From: an uncultured Bacteroidales bacterium
GTDB taxonomy: Bacteria; Bacteroidota; Bacteroidia; Bacteroidales; Paludibacteraceae
Assembly: GCA_902784585.1 (NCBI GenBank)
Contig: CACZVM010000003.1
Span: 62,001 to 126,000, forward strand
Reading direction: 5' to 3'
DNA: 64,000 nucleotides
This document shows, one piece after another, positions 52,459-60,549 of the stretch. The notes under the pieces were generated by a model. The model saw nothing but the letters and a program-made list of their open reading frames with translations. It did not search any database and had not been told where the DNA came from. Numbering within the stretch: position 1 is the stretch's first letter; the number at the start of each line of letters is the position of its first letter. The position numbers and the translations under genes were made by a program.

Positions 52459-53241
52459 ATGAAGACAGCTTTTGCACTGGTTACAGGTGCTTCCTCCGGT
52501 ATGGGGCTGGAGTTTGCCCGTCAGTTAGCCCAACGCGGCTACAACCTGCTTATCGTGAGCAATGAAGAGAAGATACACGAGGTGGCTAAGGAATTGGAAG
52601 AGGCGTTCAGCCATACGCTTTCGGTTGTCAGCCTCGTGATGGACTTGGGACAGCAGAGTGCTGCCCGCGAGCTGTATGACTATACACATACACAAGGGAT
52701 GGAGATAGAAGTGCTGGTCAACAACGCCGGCGTCTATCACGACCGCGACATACTGGACGACAGCGAGGGCTTCACATCGCTGATCATGAACCTGCACATG
52801 TACACGCCTGCGATGCTCTGCTATCTGTTCGGCCAGGACATGAAGGCGCGCGGCAAGGGATATATCCTCAATGTATGCTCCGTTACCTCCAAGATGGCAG
52901 CACAGCGCCTCGGCACCTACGGCGGCACCAAGGCTTTCCTCAGTCATTTCACCCGTGCACTTCATATCGAGTTGCGCCGCTACGGCGTACACGTCACCGA
53001 CGTCAGTCCGGGCGCGGTGGACACCGGGCTCTACAACATCAAACCCGTCTATACTAAAATAGGCAAATGCCTCGGCATCATCGTCAGCCCTGAGACGCTT
53101 GTCCGCCGTGCGCTGCGTGCCCTCTTTTGGGGATGGAGCAAGACAACGATACCCACCGTATTCTGGCGGATGCTGTGCTTCATTATTCTCTTGATTCCCA
53201 CTTGCCTGTTGCGACTCATCCGTCGCCTCGGCTGGTTCTAA
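52459..53241 (+). CDS. Short-chain dehydrogenase/reductase
   Basis: A 260-residue SDR. It has the NAD(P)-binding TGASSGMGLEFA (8-19), NNAGVYHDRD, catalytic Ser in LNVCSVTSKMA, and the YGGTKAF Tyr-x-x-x-Lys pair. A hydrophobic C-terminal helix (FWRMLCFIILLIPTCLLRLI) suggests membrane attachment, as in ketoacyl-CoA or steroid-type reductases of this subgroup. The substrate is unknown. It ends in a 4-bp overlap with the opposing transporter gene. Confidence 0.92.
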   Translation: MKTAFALVTGASSGMGLEFARQLAQRGYNLLIVSNEEKIHEVAKELEEAFSHTLSVVSLVMDLGQQSAARELYDYTHTQGMEIEVLVNNAGVYHDRDILDDSEGFTSLIMNLHMYTPAMLCYLFGQDMKARGKGYILNVCSVTSKMAAQRLGTYGGTKAFLSHFTRALHIELRRYGVHVTDVSPGAVDTGLYNIKPVYTKIGKCLGIIVSPETLVRRALRALFWGWSKTTIPTVFWRMLCFIILLIPTCLLRLIRRLGWF

Positions 53242-54614
53242 AGAATATCCAGGCCGTACAGGAAAATCACTACGATAACTATCGGTATGATCCAGCGAAT
53301 CATCTGCTGGTAGATGATGCATACCCATCGGTGTAGGCCCTTGGCGTTTTGCGTCAGGCCGTTCTCGCCCTCCAACGGCATCTTCCATGCCACGAAGATC
53401 GACATACCCAGTGCACCGAGCGGCATGAGGTAGCATGAGGTAATGTCGTCGAGCAGGTCGAACAGATTATGCCCGCCGAAGGAGAGCCACTCGCGTGCAT
53501 CCGTCATCGAGAGCACACAGAGGCTCGTGATCGCGATGGTGACCACCGCCACCAGCAGCACGCTCTTGTGGCGGTTGAGCGGCTTGATACGCGGGTTCTT
53601 CTTAGCCCAATGCTCGCTCACCTCCACCATATAGGCCACCGACACTTCCATCAGCGAGATAGTACTGGTCAGCGCCGCGATGCACAGCAGCGAGAAGAAG
53701 AGCACGCTGCTGAACCACGGGAGCGACATCTGCTCGAGGATAGCCGGCAGCACGATGAACGCCAGTTTAGGTCCTTCCTCCGGATTGAAGCCGAAGGAGA
53801 AGACGGCGGGGAAGATGATGACGCCGGCCAGCACAGCCACCAGTGTATCGAGCACTGCCACCTGCACCGAGGTATAGACCACCCGTTGCTTGGGAGGCAT
53901 ATAGGCGCCATAGGTGATGAGTGCGCCCATACCTATAGAGAGGCTGAAGAAGCACTGGCCCATGGCCTCCAGGATGACGTTCGGGGTGATCTTGGAGAAG
54001 TCGGGATGGAAGAAGAAGCGCAAGCCTTGCATGCTGTTGTCGAGCATCAACACACGGATGACCATCAGGATCATCATCACCAGCAGCAGGGGCATGAGTA
54101 TCTTGCTCAACTGCTCTATTCCCTTGTTCACATCAAACCAGAGTACAGCGGCGGTCAGCACGATAGGAACGAGGCTGAAAAGCATCATCCGCAGGTCGCT
54201 ATGGATAAACCCGTTGAAATGCGCCGTCAGTTGGTCTGTACTCATCGCGTGGAACGTATTGACCACGGCTTCCGCCAGATAATTGAAGCACCAGCCTGTG
54301 ACCACAAAATAGAAGCCCATGATCAGCACCGATGTCGTCAGGCACATCCAGCTCAGCCACTGCCAGCGGTTGTTGCCGTTGAGCTGACGGAACGCACCGA
54401 AGGCGCTATGACGCGAACGCTGGCCTATCAGAAACTCGGTAGCCACCATCGGCAGTCCCAGGGCCACTACGCAGGCCAGATAGACGAGCAGAAACGCACC
54501 GCCACCGTTCTCGCCGGCCACATAGGGGAATTTCCATATGTTACCCAAGCCGACAGCACTTCCTGCTGCCGCCATGATCAGACCTACCTTGGAGGAAAAC
54601 GCGTTGTTCGCCAT
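53238..54614 (-). CDS. Sodium-dependent NSS-family transporter
   Basis: A 458-residue SNF/NSS transporter with about eleven or twelve helices. Helix 1 carries KVGLIMAAAGSAVGLGNIWKFPYVAGENGGGAF-type sodium and substrate residues (AGSAVGLGNIWKFP). Helix 6 has FFSLSIGMGALITYGAYM and helix 8 FFSLLCIAALTSTISLMEV. The substrate is likely an amino acid, imported with Na+. It is 19 bp downstream of the SIMPL gene. Confidence 0.94.
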   Translation of the reverse strand: MANNAFSSKVGLIMAAAGSAVGLGNIWKFPYVAGENGGGAFLLVYLACVVALGLPMVATEFLIGQRSRHSAFGAFRQLNGNNRWQWLSWMCLTTSVLIMGFYFVVTGWCFNYLAEAVVNTFHAMSTDQLTAHFNGFIHSDLRMMLFSLVPIVLTAAVLWFDVNKGIEQLSKILMPLLLVMMILMVIRVLMLDNSMQGLRFFFHPDFSKITPNVILEAMGQCFFSLSIGMGALITYGAYMPPKQRVVYTSVQVAVLDTLVAVLAGVIIFPAVFSFGFNPEEGPKLAFIVLPAILEQMSLPWFSSVLFFSLLCIAALTSTISLMEVSVAYMVEVSEHWAKKNPRIKPLNRHKSVLLVAVVTIAITSLCVLSMTDAREWLSFGGHNLFDLLDDITSCYLMPLGALGMSIFVAWKMPLEGENGLTQNAKGLHRWVCIIYQQMIRWIIPIVIVVIFLYGLDIL

Positions 54615-54633
54615 ACTCGGATTGTGCTTGCGT

Positions 54634-55323
54634 TTATTCCAGGTAATAATCCACCGTGGTTACCACGCGTACGCGCTTCACCCAAGGCTGGTACTCGTCG
54701 TTCTCGATGGAGAATTGTCCCTGGCTGGCACGGCGGATCGAACCGAGCGAGCACTGTGCATCGTCGGCAAATTTCTGTGCCACGGCGCGAGCGTTTTGGG
54801 TAGCCTCCTCTATCATGAGGGGCTTCAGTTCAGGCAGTCCGTTGTACTGGTAATCGAGGTTCCAGCGCTCGGTCTTGACGATGATGCCTTCCTTGAGCAA
54901 CTCAGCCTCTTTGCCCTGGCTGGCCACTACCAGCTGCACCTTGTCGGTAGAGACGATGAGCGAGGTGCTGAGCGTATATTTGTACTCCGGACGATGGTTG
55001 CCGTAGTAGTCCGACCAATTGTCGTTGACCGATATACTACCCTGGCGGATGTCAGCTTCCTCAAACCCGAGGCCGAGCAGATGCTGTTTCACGCGTGCCG
55101 TCACGTTCTCCAGTTGGGCATAGAGCGAAGGCAGATCATTACCGTTCCATCCATAGGAAAGCGGCCATACGGCATGGTCGGCTTCCACCTCACGTGTGCT
55201 CAGACCCTTGACGGTCACCGCACGATCTTTGTCTGCAAAATGCTTCAGTCCGCCATAGACGAACCAGCCTCCGAGGCACAGTCCGAGTGCAATCAATGCA
55301 CCCGCAATCAGATTATTCTTCAT
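54634..55323 (-). CDS. SIMPL-domain protein (DUF541)
   Basis: A 229-residue protein with one N-terminal membrane anchor (about 5-27) and a periplasmic SIMPL/DUF541 domain: VTVKGLSTREVEADHAVWPL, DIRQGSISVNDNW, MIEEATQNARAVAQKFADD, RRASQGQFSI and VRVVTTVDYYL. The function is uncertain; relatives are linked to oxidative-stress protection. It lies between the Na/Pi transporter and NSS genes on one strand. Confidence 0.9.
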   Translation of the reverse strand: MKNNLIAGALIALGLCLGGWFVYGGLKHFADKDRAVTVKGLSTREVEADHAVWPLSYGWNGNDLPSLYAQLENVTARVKQHLLGLGFEEADIRQGSISVNDNWSDYYGNHRPEYKYTLSTSLIVSTDKVQLVVASQGKEAELLKEGIIVKTERWNLDYQYNGLPELKPLMIEEATQNARAVAQKFADDAQCSLGSIRRASQGQFSIENDEYQPWVKRVRVVTTVDYYLE

Positions 55324-55324
55324 A

Positions 55325-55373
55325 AATTCTTAATTGTGAATTGTGAATTGTGAATTGTGAATTTTTAATTCTA
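55325..55373. repeat. Heptad array, 7 units
   Basis: AATTCTT, AATTGTG, AATTGTG, AATTGTG, AATTGTG, AATTTTT, AATTCTA; it fills the gap between the SIMPL start and the Na/Pi stop. It is the clearest array in the window. Confidence 0.9.
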
Positions 55374-57077
55374 TTTATCATGCTTATGCTCGTAAACGGC
55401 CTCATCCACATTGATGATATAGTCGCCCAGTTTCTCCAGTTCGAGGATGATGTCCATGTAGTTGACGCCGGTTGAGTAGTCGTATTTCTTGTCGGTGATG
55501 GCCTGCATGTTCTGGTTCTTGAGTTCATCGCGGAAGTTGTTGATCTCGTTCTCCATATTGGTCATCTCGAGGAACTCGTCCTGACTGATGTTGACGCGCT
55601 CCAGTGCCTCTACCATCTTGGTCTGCGCACCGGTGACGAGATAGATCATCATCTCGACATTCTTGTCCTGCTCGGGCGTGAACTTGAGTTTGGCGTCGAA
55701 TTTATGGCGCAAATAGCGTGAAATATTGAAGTTGGCATCGCCCACCGACTCGAGTTCGCTGACTATACGAAGCATCTTGTGTACCTCGTGCTTCGACTGG
55801 TCGGACAGACGTCCGTCGGCCACGTTGTTCAGGTACTGAGCAATCTCGTATTCCATACGGTCGCATATGCCTTCGTACTTCTCAATACGGCTGTATATCT
55901 TGGTGAACTGGGCTGTATCCTGCTCGTAGTAGAGGTCATGCACCATACCTATCATACGCTGAGCCCGTACGGCGAACATATGCACCTCTTTCCAAGCCTG
56001 GAGGATAGAGAGCTCGGAGGTGGACATGAGGCCGCCGGAGATGAACCGCAGTTGGCTGTCTGTATCGCGTTGCTCGGGTTTGGACGGGATGATGATCATC
56101 ACCAGTTTCTCCAGCCAGGGGATGAAGCCGATGAGGATACAGGTGTTGATGACGTTGAACGAGGTGTGGAAGGTAGCCAGGATGGCATTGAGTTTGTCGG
56201 GCGACACATCCGATGGTCTGCCGGGAGTGAAATCTACGCCCCAGGCCTGGCATACGGTGCCTACAAACCAGCGGAAAACGCACAGCACCCATACCACGCC
56301 GAAGAGGTTGAACACCAGGTGGGCCATGGCGGCACGGCGTGCCTGGGTAGAAGCCGAGAGGGCTACGATATTCGACGTGATGGTAGTACCTATGTTCTCA
56401 CCCAAGACGAGCGATATGCCCATGTCTATGGGCAGCACGTGTGTCGAGCAGAGCGTCATGGTGATGGCCATGATAGCGGCCGACGACTGTACGGCGAAGG
56501 TAAGGACACCGCCCACCAGCAGGTAGAGGAAATAGCTGCCGTAGCCCCAACTGGATGTAGCCATGAAGAAGTCGCGAACGGGTTGCATTTGGTCGAGGTG
56601 CATCTCAGTGGCGTTGATCTTGAGTGTGGTGAGTCCCAGCAGCAGGAGGCTCAGACCCATCAAGAAGTCACCGAGGTTGGCGTTCTTCTTGGTGTAGATG
56701 AGTGCCACCGCCAGCACGATAGCAGTATAGACCACCAGTCTGAGGTCGAACGAGCCGCCGCCCAGCACCATGATCCATGCCGTGAAGGTAGTACCGATGT
56801 TGGCACCCATGATCACGGAGATAGCTTGTGCCAGCGAGAGTATGCCGGCCGAGACGAAGCTGACCGTCATGACGGTGGTGGCGGTGGACGACTGAACGGC
56901 GGCGGTGATGAACGCACCCGTCAGCACGCCCGAGAAACGATTGGTTGTCATGGTGCCGAGCACATTACTCAGCGTACTACCTGCCATCTTCTGCAGGCCT
57001 TCACTCATCACCTTAAGTCCGTACATCAACATCGCTACGGAACCGATGAGCGTGATGATTTGTAATACCAGTGTCAT
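55371..57077 (-). CDS. Na/Pi cotransporter family protein with PhoU-like tail
   Basis: A 568-residue protein. The membrane part (about 1-320) has the repeated QSS signature (TAAVQSSTATTVMTVSFVSAG and FAVQSSAAIMAITM) with GANIGTTFTAW and GENIGTTITSN. The cytoplasmic C-terminus (about 345-568) is a helical PhoU-like domain (ELESVGDANFNISRYL, ELEKLGDYIINVDEAVYEHK). It imports phosphate with Na+ and is probably gated by the PhoU part. Confidence 0.94.
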   Translation of the reverse strand: MTLVLQIITLIGSVAMLMYGLKVMSEGLQKMAGSTLSNVLGTMTTNRFSGVLTGAFITAAVQSSTATTVMTVSFVSAGILSLAQAISVIMGANIGTTFTAWIMVLGGGSFDLRLVVYTAIVLAVALIYTKKNANLGDFLMGLSLLLLGLTTLKINATEMHLDQMQPVRDFFMATSSWGYGSYFLYLLVGGVLTFAVQSSAAIMAITMTLCSTHVLPIDMGISLVLGENIGTTITSNIVALSASTQARRAAMAHLVFNLFGVVWVLCVFRWFVGTVCQAWGVDFTPGRPSDVSPDKLNAILATFHTSFNVINTCILIGFIPWLEKLVMIIIPSKPEQRDTDSQLRFISGGLMSTSELSILQAWKEVHMFAVRAQRMIGMVHDLYYEQDTAQFTKIYSRIEKYEGICDRMEYEIAQYLNNVADGRLSDQSKHEVHKMLRIVSELESVGDANFNISRYLRHKFDAKLKFTPEQDKNVEMMIYLVTGAQTKMVEALERVNISQDEFLEMTNMENEINNFRDELKNQNMQAITDKKYDYSTGVNYMDIILELEKLGDYIINVDEAVYEHKHDK

Positions 57078-57085
57078 ATAGTGAA

Positions 57086-57125
57086 ATTTCTAGTTTTCTA
57101 GTATACTAGTCTTCTAGTTGACTAG
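57086..57125. repeat. Octad array, 5 units
   Basis: ATTTCTAG, TTTTCTAG, TATACTAG, TCTTCTAG, TTGACTAG. The TAG stop of the PEP-synthase-like gene (minus strand, 57114-57116) lies within it, and its last codons are repeat-derived. Confidence 0.85.
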
Positions 57126-60074
57126 TTTGATAAGCGCTTTGTTGGCAAAGCCGTCGATATACATCTCCAGCGGGTGGTCGAGTCGCACATGGCGCACCAG
57201 TTCGGTCTCCGCTATCGCGGGGAGTGCATCCAGCACCTCGTTGTCGTAGCGGTCCTCCGGCCGTGCCCACGGATCGACGTTCATATATCCCACGTTGAAT
57301 GAAGTCATGTTCTGGAAGAAGTGGCTGCCCTGCGAAGGCTCTATGCGGAAGTTCTCCAGGCTGCATTCGGCTATGGCTTTAGCTTCGCTAATATCACTCC
57401 ACTGCACGGGTACGCCCAGTGTGGGTATCTGCGAGCCCCAACGGCCGAAGCCGATGAGCAAGTACTGTCGTCCCTCCTGTCGCATCTGCTGGTTCCACTG
57501 GCGTATGGTCTCGGCCATCTCGCGCGTGCGCAATATATCAAAGGTGTTGCGCCGCAGGTAGATGATGTCCTGTACGTCCTCTATCTGTCCGGTGCCGAGT
57601 GCATTTCCGCTCCTGAGAAACGCACCCTCGGTGTCTATGTTGCCCCACTCCACCTTGGCCTTGAGCGAGTCGGCGGAGATAGGACGTATCTGCAGCACAT
57701 GGAAGATCTGCGGTTCGCGTTCCAGATTGACGGCGAACTCAATCTCCACGGGGCACTTGATCTCCTCCTGAGCCATCTGCAGCAGTTGGCGGATGATCTC
57801 GGCGAGGGGGAAGGTGTTGAACTTGAGTTGGGGAGCAAAGGTGACTATACGTGGTCCGTCCGGGTAGCACGAATCGACGATGCGCATGTTCTCTCGGTCG
57901 TAGGTGGAAGCCACCATCTTCAGGCTCTCAAATCGTCCGCACTCGTGTATGGGGAAGCGTTCCAGGTTGATGGCATCGTCGATGGAAGTCTTGAATTTCT
58001 CAGGGCTGAGCGAGAGTGCCAACATCGACTGTTGCGTCTCACGCATGGCCAGATCGACGGTGGATGTCTGCAGCACGTTCTTCGGGAAGCGCGGACTGAA
58101 GCGCAGTACTTGCTCGCCGTCCACCACCACCTTGCCCAGGCCGTATGCCACCTTGACGATGCCGTCTTCGGGTTTCTCCTTGCCCACCGGATAGAAATTG
58201 ACGCTGCGCGCCACGCCGGAGATGACGGGGAAGAAGTAGTCGCCCTCCTGCTCGCCGCATACCTCCTGTAGCACGATGGCCATCTTCTCCTCGCTGAGCA
58301 CGTTGCCCGTAGAGGTGATATATCCGCGCGAGGCGGCAAAATAGACGCTGGCGTACACCGACTTGACGGCCTTGGAGAGCAGCCTGAGCCCCTGGTCTTC
58401 GTTCTCGGTATGGGGGATCATATAGGTGCTATAGACTCCGGCGAAAGGCTGATAGTAGCTGTCCTCCAGCTTGCTGGACGAGCGCACGGCGATAGGCTTA
58501 TGGCATACGCGTATGAAATGACGCAGTGCGTCACGCAGCTGGAGCGGGAGCATGGCAGCGACGAACTCGCTGAGTATCTCCTCGTCGCTCAGGTCGGCAT
58601 TGATGACATATTGCAGTCCGTTGTCGTGGATGAAGCGGTCGAAATAGTCGGTAGTGATGACCATGGTGCGCGGCACGAAGATGCGTATGTTGTCCCATCT
58701 GTCGTATAGGTCGTTGCGCTGCAGCACATGATTGAGGAAGGCGAGTCCCCTGCCCTTTCCGCCCATGGCACCGTCGCCGCACCGGGCGAACCAGATGGTG
58801 TCGTTGTAGGTGTCGGGACTATATTTGGCCACGACGCCGAGTGCCTGGTTGATGCGGTAGTCGTGGATGAGCCGTATGTTGAGTTGGCGTATGTTCTCTA
58901 TGTCCGCGTCGTCCTGTATCTGCAGTGCGCTCACGGGTCGTCCTACGGAGAAGAGTCCTCGGGCGAAGAGCCATTTACTGAGGTAGTTGTTGTCGCTCAG
59001 TCGGCGGAAGGCGGCGGGCGAGATGGTAGAGATGATGCGTTCGAATCCCTCGAGGTCGCTGGCACGGTCTATCTCTCGTCCTGTACGCGGGTCGCGGGCG
59101 ATGAAGTCGCCGAAGCCGAACTCGCGTTCGATATACTCGCTCACCTCCTGGGTCAGGGTCTTGGATTTCTTCATGACGAAGCCTGCCTTCAGCTGTCGTG
59201 CCACGTTGCGCATCGACTCCTGGGAGCTCTGCATAAGGAAAGGCATGGTGGGATTATCCTCGCGTATGAGCCTACACAGATCGACGCCGGCATCCATCTT
59301 CTCCTCGCTGGACGGGTCGCCCTTGTGGAGCACGAAGCCGATGTCGGAGATGACGCCAATGAGGTTCTTGCCGTAGCGTTGGTAGAGCTCGACGGCTTCG
59401 TCGTAGCATGTAGCCATGAGCATCTTCGGACGTGCACGCTTGCGGAGCAGCTGCTGCTTCTCGTTGAGTGCGTCGCGTATGGCGATGCTGTTCTGCTGGA
59501 GCACGAGCTTGTAGAGCAGCGGCAGATAGGTAGAATAGTAGCGCACCGAGTCCTCCACGAGCAGGATAGCCCTGACGCCCTCGTCGAGGATGTCGTGCGG
59601 GGCGTTCATGCGGTCCTCTATCAGTTTGATGATAGCGATGATGAGGTCCGTGGAGTTGTTCCAGTTGAAGAAATAGTCGATGTCGCTGCGGTCGTGTTGC
59701 TCAATGCGTCGATATATCTCCTTGCTGAAGGCGGAGAGCAGCACTATCGGGCAGTCGGGCAGCAGCGTCTTGGCCTCTCTGGCGAACTCGAATACATCCA
59801 GTTCGCCGGCGCTGTACATCGTGAGGATCAGGTCGAAGGAGTCTTGATTCTGAATTTTGAATTGTGAATTCTGAATTTCTTCCAGCGCCTCGAGAGTGGT
59901 CTCTGCGCGTGTGATAGCGGGCGGATTGCTCAGGTTGAGTTCGGCGTATTCCTGTGCTATCTGCACGTCAATACGTCCGTCCTCCTCCAGCGCAAAACTG
60001 TCGTAGTTGTTGCACACGAGGAGTATCCGCCTCACGCGCTTCGTCATCAACGATGTGTAGTTGCTATGCTCCAC
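57114..60074 (-). CDS. Receiver-PEP/pyruvate-binding fusion protein
   Basis: A 986-residue protein. Residues about 15-155 and 165-320 look like two response-regulator receiver folds (RILLVCNNYD; AILLVEDS with VISDIGF), the second with the acidic pocket. Residues about 420-850 are a PPDK N-terminal ATP-grasp domain (GDGAMGGKGRGLAFLNHVL, KPIAVRSSSKLEDSYYQPFAGVYST, EIEFAVNLE). The phosphohistidine swivel and the PEP/pyruvate barrel are absent, replaced by a C-terminal domain (LLIGFGRWGS, QGSHFFQNMTSFNVGY). It may phosphorylate an unknown acceptor under receiver control. Heptads encode IQNSQFKIQNQD in the first receiver. Confidence 0.85.
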   Translation of the reverse strand: MEHSNYTSLMTKRVRRILLVCNNYDSFALEEDGRIDVQIAQEYAELNLSNPPAITRAETTLEALEEIQNSQFKIQNQDSFDLILTMYSAGELDVFEFAREAKTLLPDCPIVLLSAFSKEIYRRIEQHDRSDIDYFFNWNNSTDLIIAIIKLIEDRMNAPHDILDEGVRAILLVEDSVRYYSTYLPLLYKLVLQQNSIAIRDALNEKQQLLRKRARPKMLMATCYDEAVELYQRYGKNLIGVISDIGFVLHKGDPSSEEKMDAGVDLCRLIREDNPTMPFLMQSSQESMRNVARQLKAGFVMKKSKTLTQEVSEYIEREFGFGDFIARDPRTGREIDRASDLEGFERIISTISPAAFRRLSDNNYLSKWLFARGLFSVGRPVSALQIQDDADIENIRQLNIRLIHDYRINQALGVVAKYSPDTYNDTIWFARCGDGAMGGKGRGLAFLNHVLQRNDLYDRWDNIRIFVPRTMVITTDYFDRFIHDNGLQYVINADLSDEEILSEFVAAMLPLQLRDALRHFIRVCHKPIAVRSSSKLEDSYYQPFAGVYSTYMIPHTENEDQGLRLLSKAVKSVYASVYFAASRGYITSTGNVLSEEKMAIVLQEVCGEQEGDYFFPVISGVARSVNFYPVGKEKPEDGIVKVAYGLGKVVVDGEQVLRFSPRFPKNVLQTSTVDLAMRETQQSMLALSLSPEKFKTSIDDAINLERFPIHECGRFESLKMVASTYDRENMRIVDSCYPDGPRIVTFAPQLKFNTFPLAEIIRQLLQMAQEEIKCPVEIEFAVNLEREPQIFHVLQIRPISADSLKAKVEWGNIDTEGAFLRSGNALGTGQIEDVQDIIYLRRNTFDILRTREMAETIRQWNQQMRQEGRQYLLIGFGRWGSQIPTLGVPVQWSDISEAKAIAECSLENFRIEPSQGSHFFQNMTSFNVGYMNVDPWARPEDRYDNEVLDALPAIAETELVRHVRLDHPLEMYIDGFANKALIKLVN
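59843..59877. repeat. Heptad array inside the receiver-PEP gene, 5 units
   Basis: CTTGATT, CTGAATT, TTGAATT, GTGAATT, CTGAATT. It is of the same AATT family as the intergenic arrays at 55325 and 60084. Confidence 0.88.
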
Positions 60075-60083
60075 AATATAAAT

Positions 60084-60125
60084 AATTAAGAATTAAGAAT
60101 TAAAAATTCAAAATTAAAAATTGTT
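60084..60125. repeat. Heptad array downstream of the S23-type gene, 6 units
   Basis: AATTAAG, AATTAAG, AATTAAA, AATTCAA, AATTAAA, AATTGTT, in the gap between the four-helix-bundle gene stop and the next gene. Confidence 0.88.
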
Positions 60126-60137
60126 CAAAGCTTGGTG

Positions 60138-60509
60138 TTAAGCATTATTCTTTTCTGTTGTTAATTTAATCTTAGCGATGATATTTGTTATATCCTCAAG
60201 ATCATTGATTAAACTATTATATTCTGCTTCGTTAATATATCCGGTGTGGTACAATAGTTTTATCCAATAGCGAGACTCCCGAGCCTCTTTATAGGCTATA
60301 CTTAGTTTGGCCAGGAAGTCGGCCGTTGATTGCGCGCCCACGGCTTCTTCGATATTTGCTCCAATGGATGTTCCGCTACGAACTAATTGTTTGCTAATGA
60401 CATACTCCTTATGATTCGATTTATAGCACAAATGTTTATATAGATTCACGCATCTGACTGCGAAATCAAAGGATTTCTGCACTATAATATTATCTTCCGG
60501 AGCCTTCAT
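60138..60509 (-). CDS. Four-helix-bundle protein of the S23/23S-rRNA intervening-sequence family
   Basis: A 123-residue protein with family marks: N-terminal QKSFDFAVRCVNLYKHL, the central SKQLVRSGTSIGANIEEAVGAQ, FLAKLSIAYKEARESRYWIKLL and a C-terminal helix. It belongs to the four-helix-bundle family first seen in 23S rRNA intervening sequences and related in fold to Avd of diversity-generating retroelements. Here it is free-standing, more AT-rich than its neighbours, and bracketed by heptad arrays; its start codon abuts the upstream array. Function is unknown; nucleic-acid binding is plausible. It looks like an inserted unit between the receiver-PEP gene and gdhA. Confidence 0.88.
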   Translation of the reverse strand: MKAPEDNIIVQKSFDFAVRCVNLYKHLCYKSNHKEYVISKQLVRSGTSIGANIEEAVGAQSTADFLAKLSIAYKEARESRYWIKLLYHTGYINEAEYNSLINDLEDITNIIAKIKLTTEKNNA

Positions 60510-60549
60510 TCTTCATTCTTCATTCTTAATTTTTAATTTTTAATTTCAT
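60508..60549. repeat. Heptad array upstream of the S23-type gene, 6 units
   Basis: ATTCTTC, ATTCTTC, ATTCTTA, ATTTTTA, ATTTTTA, ATTTCAT. It touches the start codon of the four-helix-bundle gene at one end and the gdhA stop at the other. Confidence 0.88.

Noticed and set aside
53469..54803. A 444-codon open frame opposite the NSS transporter
   Set aside because: The product is full of His, Gln and Glu with no hydrophobic core; the minus-strand NSS gene explains the region. The same holds for 55779-57065, 60561-61916 and 31084-32313.
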